64,000 nucleotides of DNA, from positions 62,001 through 126,000 of the forward strand of contig NZ_AJLN01000085.1 of assembly GCF_000317285.1 (NCBI RefSeq), read 5' to 3'. A model generated the notes under the pieces. That model worked only from the letters and a program-made list of their open reading frames with translations. It did not search any database and had not been told where the DNA came from. The DNA is from Chlorogloeopsis fritschii PCC 6912 (GTDB taxonomy: Bacteria; Cyanobacteriota; Cyanobacteriia; Cyanobacteriales; Nostocaceae). Positions within the stretch are counted from its first letter, which is position 1, and every line of letters starts with the position of its first letter. Shown here piece by piece: positions 20,580 to 30,675 of the stretch. The position numbers and the translations under genes are program-made.

Positions 20580-21636
20580 ATTTAAGCATCGGTTAGCCTG
20601 CTGATAATAGTTTCTAGAACAATTTCTCAGATAATTTATTCAGATAATATTTAGATACAAATAAAATTCTGTGTATCTCGTAAATTGCAATATAGACTCA
20701 CAGAAATTTGCTTATTATAAATATAAAATCACAGCTTTAATAGCAGCTTGATTTACCTTACCTATCAAAGTTAACTATTAGTAAAAGTCAATAAAGCTAT
20801 AGGTGCACAACACAATATTTATGCGTACAATTGTTAGGCTTTTTAAATATAAAATATTAATTCTCCTCGCTTGACAAATTATATTCTACTGCGGAACTAG
20901 AGCGCTACCTTGAAAACAAATGTTAAGTTTATAAATTACTGTTGCAACCAAACTTACCTGAAGCAGGTAGACGCCAATCAGTCAAAATAGTTTCTTCAGC
21001 GACAGTAAAAGATTGGCTTTAGATATACTCTTGGGCAAACTACTGAAATTCCATATTATTAATAGCTCTGTTAGACAAGGCTATTGATGAAGCAGCAGTT
21101 TTAATACTGAGTTTTTGCTAGTTAATTTAAGTATATGCAGACTAGTCGAAATTTCCACTAGTTCCAAAGAAAGCTTTTAAGCGCAAATAAGCTATTATCT
21201 TTTACATAATACATATTCAATGTTAATACATATGACAACAGTGCAAATACTTAAAAAATATTAGGACTTACGCACTAGTCACGAACAAATAGAACTGTTT
21301 CGAGCAAGGAGACATAAGAGTTAGAGAGCTATTTTGCGTAAGTTCTGAACATTCTGTATTTGATCGGCAACTCTATTTAATTGGGTTGTTACTTTATTCA
21401 AGCATTTGACATTTGCTTTAAAAGTAAAATTATATACATAATTTATAAAATTTATTGAAGCAATTTTCACATTTGATTTATATATTCAAATTTCTTTATC
21501 TACAATTAGATGTTGTAAACTCTGTACATTACAAAAAGCAATATGGATTAGTAAAGATTTTTTATTGCTAGATTTTCAAATGAAATCAGAAACCAGCCCT
21601 AAAACGAGGCTGAATAGTCTTTTTGGTTAGATTCCT
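20580..21636. other. 1.06-kb AT-rich gap with a MITE and possible coding debris
   Basis: It contains the MITE at 21263-21346. Between about 20880 and 21120 are short stop-interrupted segments with protein-like composition, for example 27 sense codons at 20939-21019 starting LLQPNLPEAGRRQ. These could be remains of a lost gene, but no family could be assigned. The rest shows nothing recognisable. Confidence 0.35.
21263..21346 (+). mobile_element. MITE with GGACTTACGCA terminal repeats, copy 1
   Basis: An 84-bp element with terminal inverted repeats aggacttacgca and tgcgtaagttct and no coding capacity. The second copy, with a different interior, is at 56246-56337. Small elements with these ends are widespread in Nostocales and are presumably mobilised by a transposase elsewhere. 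Confidence 0.75.
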
Positions 21637-22923
21637 CTACCCTACCCAGAGATTTTGAGCAAAGCCGATCGCTAGCCTAGCAAGTAGAACGGAAAACAAG
21701 CCCAAAATTAGTAAACCTAGACGAGGATAACCTACCAAGCGAATACCCAAAGCTAAGTTCAGGGGTACAATACCGTAGGCTAGACGACTCAGAGATATCG
21801 TACCACCGGAGGCTAGCAGTAAAGCTATACCGCAAAAGCCGTAGCAGGTAGTAACAGGGGTTAGGCGTTTGCGTAAGTGCCATAAAAAATAACCACCTCC
21901 TAAAACCATAGTCACATTAAGTAAGTTATTAATAAATTGCCTATCAGCCAGTATTAATAAAAATGTAACTACAGCGTAAAAACAGTAAACTATTTTGGTA
22001 TTGGACAATTGTTTGCGTTTGCCCCATAAAATACAGCCGCTAGCGACAATGACGCCAAACAACAGCAAATGCAGTAGGTTTTTGAGCTGAATATTTTGCC
22101 AATCTGATGTACCTGCTGCTAATTCCAACAGCATATTTAACCAACCCCGCCAATCAAATCCAAATGAAGGGCGCCATCCTCGCTGGGCATGAATAAATGC
22201 GATTGGATCGGCAAAATTAATTGCACAATAGAGACTAAATAAAAGCAAACCGATCGCACTAGCACAAGCAGCAAGATATGCAGTTGACGATCGCTTTTCT
22301 TTCCAAGCTGCTATTAAAAAAGCTGGAATCAGTGCCATCCCCGTCGGGCGTGTTGCAGTTGCCAGGGAACCCCAAAAGGCAACCCAACCGTACTGCTTGC
22401 GATCAAAAGCATACAAAGCAGCCGTACTCAAATATAAATACAATCCTTCGGTGTAAATTACAGTCCCGAATAGGGATAGAGGGCACCAAACCACTACAGC
22501 AATTGCCCACCTTGCCTCGTTTGTGCCAAGTTGTTCTTGAACCCAAAAGTACAGGCAGTAAAGCGTTGCCAGAAATGCCAAGTTGTTTACTAGCACTCCT
22601 GCAACTGCAAATGGCAACCCAAAGTTCATCAAACCCCGAATAATTAAGGGAAATAGGGGAAAGAAAGCAATATTGTATTGCTGCCCATTATTAATGAATT
22701 CATAGCCGGAAGTCACAATACTGCGATAACGTACACTATCCCAAGCATCAAATACCCCCCAGCCAAAGCTGGGTACAATTCCTTGTGGAGGTTGGGGTAG
22801 ATGTGGCGCAACTAGCAACATGACAGCCCAGATAAATATTCTGCTTATTAGCCAGATTGCTGCTGGAAATAGGAAATCATCTTTCCATAAAACTTTTTTG
22901 ATAAATATCTGAACTTGAGCCAT
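21637..22923 (-). CDS. PIG-V-like mannosyltransferase, membrane protein (paralogue 1)
   Basis: A 428-aa protein with about ten hydrophobic segments. It matches the PIG-V/GT-C mannosyltransferase family, whose members move mannose from polyprenyl-phosphate-mannose onto a lipid or glycan. Family signs are AWDSVRYRSI (first luminal loop with the catalytic acid), NIAFFPLFPL, and CPLSLFGTVIYTEGLYL. Its paralogue at 27947-29221 is collinear over the full length and ends with the same AQxLWVG. It is the downstream end of the minus-strand GT-C cluster. The acceptor is unknown. Confidence 0.8.
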   Translation of the reverse strand: MAQVQIFIKKVLWKDDFLFPAAIWLISRIFIWAVMLLVAPHLPQPPQGIVPSFGWGVFDAWDSVRYRSIVTSGYEFINNGQQYNIAFFPLFPLIIRGLMNFGLPFAVAGVLVNNLAFLATLYCLYFWVQEQLGTNEARWAIAVVVWCPLSLFGTVIYTEGLYLYLSTAALYAFDRKQYGWVAFWGSLATATRPTGMALIPAFLIAAWKEKRSSTAYLAACASAIGLLLFSLYCAINFADPIAFIHAQRGWRPSFGFDWRGWLNMLLELAAGTSDWQNIQLKNLLHLLLFGVIVASGCILWGKRKQLSNTKIVYCFYAVVTFLLILADRQFINNLLNVTMVLGGGYFLWHLRKRLTPVTTCYGFCGIALLLASGGTISLSRLAYGIVPLNLALGIRLVGYPRLGLLILGLFSVLLARLAIGFAQNLWVG

Positions 22924-23240
22924 AAGCCTAAGTATTTTATACCTTTGAAGTTATTCTTATGCTTATAGCTATGACACTAAAATTTCTTGGTAATAATTTA
23001 TGCATTTCACTCCTTTCCCAAGCAAGTAACTAACTGAAAGTAATTTATGTATTCAGTAGTTAATATTTAAATACCATTAATATTAGCCTAAATATTTTTA
23101 TTTAAGTTAGCAGTCTTGTTATACACAATTTTACAAAAAAGGAAAATGACTAGACTTATTAGTAGTAGCCATATTCATCTGTGAGTGTATTAATAGTCTT
23201 CAAAATAAAAACAGTTTTCCTGTACTCTTAAATAACAGAC
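22924..23240. other. 317-bp AT-rich spacer
   Basis: Nothing recognisable was seen beyond AT-rich DNA. It separates the PIG-V-like gene from the GT39 gene. Confidence 0.3.
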
Positions 23241-24686
23241 TTACTTCAAAATATAATGTTCCTCACTACCTATTTCGTTTGTGTAAGTTTTTGAGTAATT
23301 ATCGTTAATATAAGCCATAAATTTATTATCACTCTTCAGTTGAGAAGTCCACCTGCTCAGAACAATTTGCTCAGGACGATAGTTTTGTAAAACAGCAAGT
23401 ATTTCTGGGGATGTAAGTTCTCCAGAGTTGAGCCTTTTATATGACATCACGGCTATTTCAGGGGGAACGCGTAATTTAGCATAAAAAGCATATATAGGAT
23501 GATCCGTAAAAATCCAGTTTGTGGCATCTTTATATTTCAAAACCTGTTGCATAAGCTCCGCATTTTTGGGGACGCTTCCTTTTGGATTGGGAGGAGTTGC
23601 AATCACCAAACCTATCAGGATTACAACTAATAAGGAAGGAATAATAAGCTGTTTAGCGTTAATTAACTTTTTTTTGAAAAATGAATCAATTAAGAATGCC
23701 ACTCCATAGGCAGCTAGCCAACAGATAGGAATAGCAAGTAAAGGGTAATAGTGATACCAAAGTGGTTGATGATTTAGTAAAATTAGTACAGACGTTATTA
23801 GCCAAGCAAGAGGAAATATTCCGTTTCTGTATTTTTTAGAAAAAATTGCCCCAATTCCAACACAAGCTAGAAATATATAATCATAATCTTGACTTATCAT
23901 ATAACGAAGATATTCTTGATTATTAAAATTTTCTATTTTGGAATTTTGAGGTTGATTAAGATGAGTAATAATTAATTGTTCGTAGTTCCAAAATTGCTGG
24001 AATAATATGCCGATTAAAATGTACATTAATCCCAGAGAGGCTAACCATAAAGCAGCATTGACAATATTTTGTTTTGAGAAATTAATGCTAGCAATAGTTT
24101 TACTATTAAAACTAAATAAATAAAAAAATATTAAAGGTACAAGAAAAATTGTAAATAACTTAGTTTGTAAAGATAAGGCTAGAGAAATTCCAGAGAAAAT
24201 GATATAAAACTTGCGATAATTTTGTTGATACAGATGCAACAAATAAATCGACAACATTGCCAATGATAGGGAAGGAAGACCAATCATTACGGAAATACTC
24301 AAACGAATATATAACCAAGAAGTAAATAATAGAATTGTGGCTATTAATGCTGGTAATCTTCCTAATTCAGTACTAATAATTTTATAAAAACAATGTATTA
24401 ATACTGCGGAAAATATCAGTATTAATATACGTGCGGCAAAGATTGAATGACCAAATAAATTTAACCAATATGATAACAGGACAGTGAAAAGAGGCGGTTG
24501 ATCGTTCCAAATTTGAGTGTAGAGAGAAAAGCCTTGCGAGTAAAGGAAGGCTTTGATTAGATTAAATCCTTCATCGTAATCGAATTCAAAAGTTTGCGAA
24601 ATTGGTGTAAATCTAATAGCGAGTACAAAACAAATAAAGAGAAATATAATAATGAATTGATGGAAGAAATTTTTCAATCTGGTCAT
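23241..24686 (-). CDS. GT39-type glycosyltransferase, membrane protein
   Basis: A 481-aa protein with about eleven hydrophobic segments, matching ArnT/PMT-like GT-C transferases. The first loop holds FEFDYDEGFNLIKAF with the acidic pair expected at the active site, then NDQPPLFTVLLSYW, the usual PMT_2 pattern. The C-terminal soluble part is short (about 380-481). It would transfer a sugar from a polyprenyl-phosphate donor on the periplasmic side. By eye it is more AT-rich than its neighbours, so it may have been acquired separately. Acceptor unknown. Confidence 0.8.
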   Translation of the reverse strand: MTRLKNFFHQFIIIFLFICFVLAIRFTPISQTFEFDYDEGFNLIKAFLYSQGFSLYTQIWNDQPPLFTVLLSYWLNLFGHSIFAARILILIFSAVLIHCFYKIISTELGRLPALIATILLFTSWLYIRLSISVMIGLPSLSLAMLSIYLLHLYQQNYRKFYIIFSGISLALSLQTKLFTIFLVPLIFFYLFSFNSKTIASINFSKQNIVNAALWLASLGLMYILIGILFQQFWNYEQLIITHLNQPQNSKIENFNNQEYLRYMISQDYDYIFLACVGIGAIFSKKYRNGIFPLAWLITSVLILLNHQPLWYHYYPLLAIPICWLAAYGVAFLIDSFFKKKLINAKQLIIPSLLVVILIGLVIATPPNPKGSVPKNAELMQQVLKYKDATNWIFTDHPIYAFYAKLRVPPEIAVMSYKRLNSGELTSPEILAVLQNYRPEQIVLSRWTSQLKSDNKFMAYINDNYSKTYTNEIGSEEHYILK

Positions 24687-24765
24687 ATTGATACAGATTA
24701 TAGATTAGTAATTTTTTGAATTTTTGTTTAACCAGAGATAATTTATGTATTCATAGGTATAACTG

Positions 24766-26184
24766 TCATTTGATTAAAGGATTTTTCACAAACAAATAGA
24801 CTTCATCGCGTTGGTAGCGCAGTTGAAATAACTGATTATTTTGAAGTTGGTTGACGAAATTAGCAGCAAACGCTGGGTTACGAGTGCCATCTGGGTGACG
24901 TACATTGAGCAATATATAATCGTATTGAGTAATATCCGCAGGTAAACCACTAATATCATCTACAAAATGGATTGTCTGGCGGTGGCTCAAATGGGGGGCA
25001 ATACTATGGGTGGTTAAAACAGAACCAAAGGATTGAACTTGGGCGATCGCTTCACGGGTTGCTTGCCAGTTATCAACACTTCTTAAATATCGCGACCAAA
25101 AATAGCCATATTTTGCTAGGACAATAAAAGCTAAAAGCGCCCATACAATAATTGCCCGTTTGGTACGCAACCATCCTTTACCAGCAGCTAGACTGGCGAT
25201 TACTGCGATCATCAAAAAAGGCAGTATCGGCAGAGAATACTGGTGAATTAAATCGCGTTGTTCTGGCTTTTCAGAAAGAATATTCAAAACCAATGTCGGC
25301 ATCGCGCTCACCAAAGGAGTGAGATGTTGGGGTGTAAGCCCCCAAATCAGTGGTACAACTAAAAGCACCAAATATTCCAGCGTCTTGAGTGAAAATATTC
25401 TCCCCAAAATTAGCTCTGGTTTAATGACTAGATTTCTGGCAATCTCTAAAACAGAGTCGCCTAAATAGCTATAACGTGCTACTGCTGCTGCCTCATTATT
25501 ACTAAAAACAGGAATAATAACTTGGCTGGTTATCAAAAACCAACTTATTCCTGCAATCAAGGCAAATATTCCACAAAAGCGTTTTTTTTCAAACACTAAC
25601 AGCCAGAAACCCATTGCCGCCACTGTTAGCGATAACACAGCTTTACAACCCAAAATAAAGATAGTGCCTGCACAAAACCAAGCTACTTTATTTAGCCGTG
25701 CTGCCAAAACTACCCCCAAAAAAACGGGAACTGCCATTACTTCTGGGTGAAACTCAAACAAATTGACATTAAAAACTAACGGATACAGCAGGTAAACACC
25801 TGCCATTGCTATTGCTTGGCTTTCCTTTAACCCTGCTTGAAGGGCAAGATAATAAGTAGGCAAAGCACCCAAAGCTAGGGAAACAGCTTGCACAGCTAAT
25901 AACCAGTAAGCACTTGGATAAATCTTATAGAGTAGAGCTAGGGGATAGACTGCCCAAGCTGCATGATTACCCATATGATGAAAGCCTAAAAAAGAAGAGA
26001 TATGTGGCTTTCCTTGGCTGATTAAATAGACTACCTGATCGTAGATCCCCAGATCGAGAGCGCCTGACTGAAATAATGTATGGCGCGTACTGCTGCATAC
26101 AAAGAACAATAAGGCACTAATGGCAATCATCCAACCGACAGCGCCAAGCTTAAAAAATTGTTTTATCACCCTAAGTTGTAACAA
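24766..26184 (-). CDS. DUF2079 membrane protein (paralogue 1)
   Basis: A 472-aa multi-spanning protein of the DUF2079 family, a probable GT-C-fold group of unknown activity. Typical features are ALDLGIYDQVVYLISQGK (first loop with acidic residues), HPEVMAVP and GCKAVLSLTVAAMGFW. The C-terminal region is hydrophilic. It is a close paralogue of the next upstream gene (26252-27679), with long identical stretches, so the pair arose by tandem duplication. Sugar transfer is inferred from fold and neighbours. Confidence 0.8.
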   Translation of the reverse strand: MLQLRVIKQFFKLGAVGWMIAISALLFFVCSSTRHTLFQSGALDLGIYDQVVYLISQGKPHISSFLGFHHMGNHAAWAVYPLALLYKIYPSAYWLLAVQAVSLALGALPTYYLALQAGLKESQAIAMAGVYLLYPLVFNVNLFEFHPEVMAVPVFLGVVLAARLNKVAWFCAGTIFILGCKAVLSLTVAAMGFWLLVFEKKRFCGIFALIAGISWFLITSQVIIPVFSNNEAAAVARYSYLGDSVLEIARNLVIKPELILGRIFSLKTLEYLVLLVVPLIWGLTPQHLTPLVSAMPTLVLNILSEKPEQRDLIHQYSLPILPFLMIAVIASLAAGKGWLRTKRAIIVWALLAFIVLAKYGYFWSRYLRSVDNWQATREAIAQVQSFGSVLTTHSIAPHLSHRQTIHFVDDISGLPADITQYDYILLNVRHPDGTRNPAFAANFVNQLQNNQLFQLRYQRDEVYLFVKNPLIK

Positions 26185-26251
26185 TCATTATGAGTACCTC
26201 CATATCTTCGCATCTTCTGTTTTCAGGAAAAATGGGGAGACATAGAGAGTT

Positions 26252-27679
26252 TTAAAGTAATTTTTTACTCTTTTCACCAGAAGAGTTTTTGACAAATAAA
26301 TAAACGTCGTCATGCTGGTAGTTGAGTTGAAATACTTCTGTGCGTTTGAGTTGATTAACCAAATTGGTTGCAAAATCTTCATTACTCAACCAGCCTGGAT
26401 GACGAACATTTAAGAGAATGTATTCAAATTTTGTTAAATCTACTGGTGGTGAATTGGCATCTGTAAATTTGATTAGTGGGCGATGAGTTAAATGAGGTGC
26501 GATTTCAGCAGTTGTATAAACACCTCCTTTGGTTTGAACTAGGGCGATCGCTTTCCGTGTAGCCTGCCAAGTATCCAAAGAATCTAGATAAATTGTCCAA
26601 AAGTAGCCGTATTTACCCAAGGCTAAAAAAGCTACTAAAGACCAAAGAATAATTGCCCGTGGTTTTTGTATCCAAGCATACCGACTGGCAAAGGCTTGCA
26701 TCACAGCAACGAAGAGAAAAGGTAGGATTGGTAGAGAATATTGATGAACTAAATTTCTCTGTTGAGTAGCATTAGCGAGAATATTTAAAGTCAATGTGGG
26801 AATAGCGCCTACCAAAGGCAAAAGATATCGAGGTGAAATTCCCCACAAGACTGGTGCAATCAGCAAAGCCAAATATTCTAGAGTCGCGAGGGAAAAGATT
26901 TTTCCCAGTACTAAATTGGGTTGGAGAAGTAAATTTTGAGCTATGGCAATGAAAGAGTTGCCGAAATGGCTGTAGCGTGAAAGGTGACGTGCTACTGAAG
27001 CGGCTTCGCCACCAAAAAAAGGAATGATTGCTTTAGTAGCGATCGCAAACCAAGCAATTCCACTCAAAAGAGCGATCGCACCACATAATCGCTTTTTCTC
27101 AAATACCAACAGCCAAAATCCCATCGCTGCCACCGTCAGGGATAATACCGCTTTACATCCCAACACGAGGAAAATACTGAAACAAAACCAGCTAATTTTT
27201 TTCAGACGAGCAGCTAAAATTGCTCCGAAGAGTGCGGGTAGAGCTATTACTTCTGGGTGAAAGTCATAGAGATTAATGTTAAATACCAATGGATATAACA
27301 AGTAAGCTGTTGCGATCGTTGTTGCTTGCCGCGCCGTTAATCCAGCCTGACGGGCAAGATAATTGATAAACAGCGCAGCTAATGTTAAAGCAATTGCCTG
27401 TACAACCAACAACCAATAAACAGTAGGATAAATTTTATAAAGCAAAGCTAGTGGATACAAAACGATCGCGGCGTGATCTCCAAGAATGTGAAATCCTAGA
27501 AACGAAGAAATTGGAGACTGCCCTTGGCTAATTAAGTAGATCGCCTGATCGAAAATTCCCAGATCCCAGGCAGATGATTGAAACAGTTCGTGCCGTAAGC
27601 TGCTGCACCCTAACATAATTAAGGTACTCACGCCCATCATCCAACCAATAATGCGAAGTTTTATGAGTTGTTTTTTCAC
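26252..27679 (-). CDS. DUF2079 membrane protein (paralogue 2)
   Basis: A 475-aa tandem paralogue of 24766-26184. It shares WDLGIFDQAIYLISQGQ, ISSFLGFH, YPLALLYKIYP, FHPEV and GCKAVLSLTVAAMGFW at the same positions. Differences are concentrated in the second half. It is 67 bp upstream of its sister, so co-transcription is likely. Function as for paralogue 1: a predicted membrane glycosyltransferase with unknown donor and acceptor. Confidence 0.8.
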   Translation of the reverse strand: MKKQLIKLRIIGWMMGVSTLIMLGCSSLRHELFQSSAWDLGIFDQAIYLISQGQSPISSFLGFHILGDHAAIVLYPLALLYKIYPTVYWLLVVQAIALTLAALFINYLARQAGLTARQATTIATAYLLYPLVFNINLYDFHPEVIALPALFGAILAARLKKISWFCFSIFLVLGCKAVLSLTVAAMGFWLLVFEKKRLCGAIALLSGIAWFAIATKAIIPFFGGEAASVARHLSRYSHFGNSFIAIAQNLLLQPNLVLGKIFSLATLEYLALLIAPVLWGISPRYLLPLVGAIPTLTLNILANATQQRNLVHQYSLPILPFLFVAVMQAFASRYAWIQKPRAIILWSLVAFLALGKYGYFWTIYLDSLDTWQATRKAIALVQTKGGVYTTAEIAPHLTHRPLIKFTDANSPPVDLTKFEYILLNVRHPGWLSNEDFATNLVNQLKRTEVFQLNYQHDDVYLFVKNSSGEKSKKLL

Positions 27680-27740
27680 CCTCAGTTACAAGCAATTATT
27701 TTTTTTTAGTTTTAACTTTTAAGTACCTCGTCCCTAAAAC

Positions 27741-27852
27741 GCCTAGAACTTCAGTTCTAGGCTTAGAGCTACTATCAGTTAAAACTGACTTAAAATCTTA
27801 CCTAGTCTGATTTATCAGACTTTAGTTTTAAGCCAAGAAATAAATTTCTTGG
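27741..27852. repeat. Cluster of four perfect hairpins (REP-like)
   Basis: Within 112 bp are four perfect hairpins: gcctagaact/agttctaggc, tcagtt/aactga, agtctga/tcagact and ccaagaaa/tttcttgg. There is no coding capacity. The layout resembles structured repeats around IS200/IS605-type ends, but no transposase is present. It separates the DUF2079 pair from the second PIG-V gene. Confidence 0.6.
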
Positions 27853-27946
27853 TGGACAAGAGTACAGATCCAAGATATGAGTAAATAAAATTATTTACAC
27901 ATTCTCTATACTGTTTCCTCAACCCTGTTCCCTACTTTCTACCTGC

Positions 27947-29221
27947 CTACCCTACCCAGAGTTCTTGAGCAAATCTGACAGAAAAACTAGCAAGTAAAAT
28001 TGCGAAGAAGAACATAGTTAAATATCCCCAGCGAGGCTGGCGAGATAACAATACACCCAAAGCGATGCTTAATGACACAATACCGTAGGCAATACGATTA
28101 AGTGACCAAGTTCCGCCAGAAACAAGAATTAACCCTAAGGCGCAAAAACCATAAATCACTGTTACCAAAGTCAATTGTTTGCGTAAGTACCATAACAAAT
28201 AAGCACCACCTAAAACAGAAACAGTATTAATTAAAGGATCGCCCGCTAGTATCCATAAAAATAAGAATAAAATCGCAAAGCCATAATCTACCTTCGCAGC
28301 ACCCCATTGCTGACGGTAGCGCCATAGCAAATATCCCAAAGCAACAATGATGGCAAACAATAGAGGATGCAAAGGATTTTTAAGATAGCCGTGATTCCAG
28401 TTAGTTGTGCCAACTGTAATTTGCATGAGCATTTTCAACCAACCCAGCCAATCAAATCCCAAAGTTGCTCGCCATCCCCGTTGGGCATGAATAAATGCTA
28501 AAGGATCGTCAAATTCCAAGGCACAGTATACGCTAAATAGCAGCGATCCCGTTGACGTGGCTAAAGCAGCCGAATAAGCAATAGGCGATCGCCTCTCTTT
28601 CCAGGCAGCAATCAAAAATGTGGGGATCAGTACTATTCCTGTCGGGCGTGTTGCTGTTGCCATTGCACCACAAAGGGCAGTCCAACTATATTGATGTTCT
28701 TCAAATGTACGCAGAGCCATCGTACTTAAAAGCAAATATAGTCCTTCGGTATAAATTACTGCTGTGAATAGCGATGGCGGGCACCAAGCCAAGACAGCAG
28801 TTGCCCAACGTGCAGCTTGTATACTGTGAGATTCTTTCACCCATAAATATACGCAGTAAAGAGCGGCAATAAATGCTATATTATTTACCAAAGTTCCTGC
28901 TACCTCAAACGGGAAGCCAAGGCTCATGACACCTCTAACAATCAAGGGAAACAAAGGAAAAAAAGCAATATTATGTCCCTTGCCGTCAGCCATGTATTCA
29001 TACCCAGAAGTAGCAATACTGCGGTAATGTATGCTATCCCAAGCGTCAAATACATCCCAGCCAAATGTAGCAGCCTTGCCTCCTGGTGGCGCACCCAACA
29101 GAGTGGCAATCAATAACATGGCACTCCAAATCACCATTCTGCTGCCAAGCCACATCGCGCCCGGAAAGATTAAATCGTTTTTTAGTAAATCTTTTTTGAG
29201 AACTAACTGTTTTGGAACCAT
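27947..29221 (-). CDS. PIG-V-like mannosyltransferase, membrane protein (paralogue 2)
   Basis: A 424-aa paralogue of 21637-22923 with the same order of elements: FPGAMWLGSRMVIW, AWDSIHYRSIATSGYEY, NIAFFPLFPL, CPPSLFTAVIYTEGLYL, ATATRPTGIVLIPTFLIAAW and the RGWRA loop. It is the promoter-proximal gene of the minus-strand membrane group and is divergent from dxr across a 139-bp gap. It probably uses a polyprenyl-phosphate-linked mannose or similar donor. The acceptor is unknown. Confidence 0.8.
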   Translation of the reverse strand: MVPKQLVLKKDLLKNDLIFPGAMWLGSRMVIWSAMLLIATLLGAPPGGKAATFGWDVFDAWDSIHYRSIATSGYEYMADGKGHNIAFFPLFPLIVRGVMSLGFPFEVAGTLVNNIAFIAALYCVYLWVKESHSIQAARWATAVLAWCPPSLFTAVIYTEGLYLLLSTMALRTFEEHQYSWTALCGAMATATRPTGIVLIPTFLIAAWKERRSPIAYSAALATSTGSLLFSVYCALEFDDPLAFIHAQRGWRATLGFDWLGWLKMLMQITVGTTNWNHGYLKNPLHPLLFAIIVALGYLLWRYRQQWGAAKVDYGFAILFLFLWILAGDPLINTVSVLGGAYLLWYLRKQLTLVTVIYGFCALGLILVSGGTWSLNRIAYGIVSLSIALGVLLSRQPRWGYLTMFFFAILLASFSVRFAQELWVG

Positions 29222-29360
29222 AGACTGGTGGTTTGGGAAAGACTAGTTGTTGTTGGATTGATAATTACGTAGATAATCACTTAAGAATGTAATTTAAATA
29301 CTGTTATTTGGGAGTCCTAAGCAATTTATAGTGGAGTTGTCTGTCAATCCTTAAATAATT

Positions 29361-30563
29361 GTGAATGTGAAAGCGATTACTCTTCTTGGTTCTACGGGAT
29401 CAATCGGTACTCAAACTTTAGATATTGTCGCTCAGTACCCAGATCAGTTCCGGATAGTGGGATTAGCGACTGGAAACAATGTGGAATTGTTAGCTTCGCA
29501 AATTCGGCAATTTCGACCGACTATAGCAGCAATTTGCTTAGAAGAAAAATTGCCAGTACTGCGCGAATTAATCGCCGACGTCGATCCCCAACCTATCTTA
29601 CTGGCTGGTGAAGCAGGAGTCATAGAAGTTGCTCGGTACGGCGATGCTCAAACGGTAGTTACAGGTATTGTTGGCTGTGCAGGTTTGTTACCCACGATCG
29701 CTGCCATCGAAGCTGGTAAGGATATTGCCTTAGCCAATAAGGAAACTTTAATTGCTGGAGGCCCTGTTGTTCTACCATTGGTTGAAAAGCATGGAATAAA
29801 ATTACTACCAGCTGACTCCGAACATTCGGCAATTTTCCAGTGTTTGCAAGGCGTACCAAAAGGTGGGTTGCGAAAAATTTTACTTACCGCTTCTGGAGGT
29901 GCTTTCCGGGATTGGGCAACAGAGAAACTAGCAGAAGTGACTGTCGCCGACGCTCTCAAACATCCAAATTGGTCGATGGGGCGGAAAATTACTGTAGACT
30001 CTGCTACTTTGATGAACAAGGGGCTGGAAGTAATAGAAGCTCATTTCCTGTTTGGGTTGGATTACGACAATATTGAAATTGTTATTCATCCCCAGAGCAT
30101 AATTCACTCCCTAATCGAACTACAAGACACTTCGGTATTAGCTCAATTAGGCTGGCCTGATATGCGCTTACCATTACTGTATGCCTTATCTTGGCCAGAT
30201 CGCATCTATACTGATTGGGAACGACTAGATTTAGTCAAAGTTGCCAATCTTACATTCCGAGAACCAGATCACCAAAAATATCCTTGTATGCAGTTGGCTT
30301 ATGCTGCCGGTAGAGCTGGCGGTTCCATGCCCGCTGTCTTAAATGCCGCCAACGAACAAGCCGTAGCTTTGTTTTTAGATGAAAAAATTGACTATTTAGA
30401 TATTGCCCGGTGTATCGAATGGGCGTGCGATCGCTTTTCATCCGATAACTGTTCAAATCCTTCTTTAGATGACATTTTGGCTGCCGATCGCTGGGCTAGA
30501 CAAGAAGTCTTACTAGCCTCTGAAAAGATAGATTCTCGCTCGCGGATCATTTCTTTACGATAA
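29361..30563 (+). CDS. dxr: 1-deoxy-D-xylulose 5-phosphate reductoisomerase
   Basis: Second step of the MEP isoprenoid pathway (DXP to MEP, NADPH-dependent), supplying carotenoid and chlorophyll side chains. The protein is about 400 aa. The N-terminal GSTGSIG is the NADPH site. Also present are the [12 protein letters not shown] segment, the metal ligands in [12 protein letters not shown], the [13 protein letters not shown] motif and HPQSIIHS. Two GTG starts are possible, 29361 and 29367; the second gives the usual (M)KAITLLGST beginning. A good terminator follows. Confidence 0.97.
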   Translation: MNVKAITLLGSTGSIGTQTLDIVAQYPDQFRIVGLATGNNVELLASQIRQFRPTIAAICLEEKLPVLRELIADVDPQPILLAGEAGVIEVARYGDAQTVVTGIVGCAGLLPTIAAIEAGKDIALANKETLIAGGPVVLPLVEKHGIKLLPADSEHSAIFQCLQGVPKGGLRKILLTASGGAFRDWATEKLAEVTVADALKHPNWSMGRKITVDSATLMNKGLEVIEAHFLFGLDYDNIEIVIHPQSIIHSLIELQDTSVLAQLGWPDMRLPLLYALSWPDRIYTDWERLDLVKVANLTFREPDHQKYPCMQLAYAAGRAGGSMPAVLNAANEQAVALFLDEKIDYLDIARCIEWACDRFSSDNCSNPSLDDILAADRWARQEVLLASEKIDSRSRIISLR

Positions 30564-30580
30564 AAAGCTTAAATAGATCG

Positions 30581-30612
30581 GCGTTCAGTAGTAAGCTGAA
30601 CGCTGCTTTTTT
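30581..30612 (+). terminator. Intrinsic terminator after dxr
   Basis: A perfect gcgttcag/ctgaacgc stem with a 7-nt loop is followed by tgctttttt, 17 bp past the dxr stop. Confidence 0.85.
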
Positions 30613-30675
30613 CCCGAAACCATTAACCAAGTTTTTACACCGTTTCACCAAAACTCTGATACAAATGCATATGGT

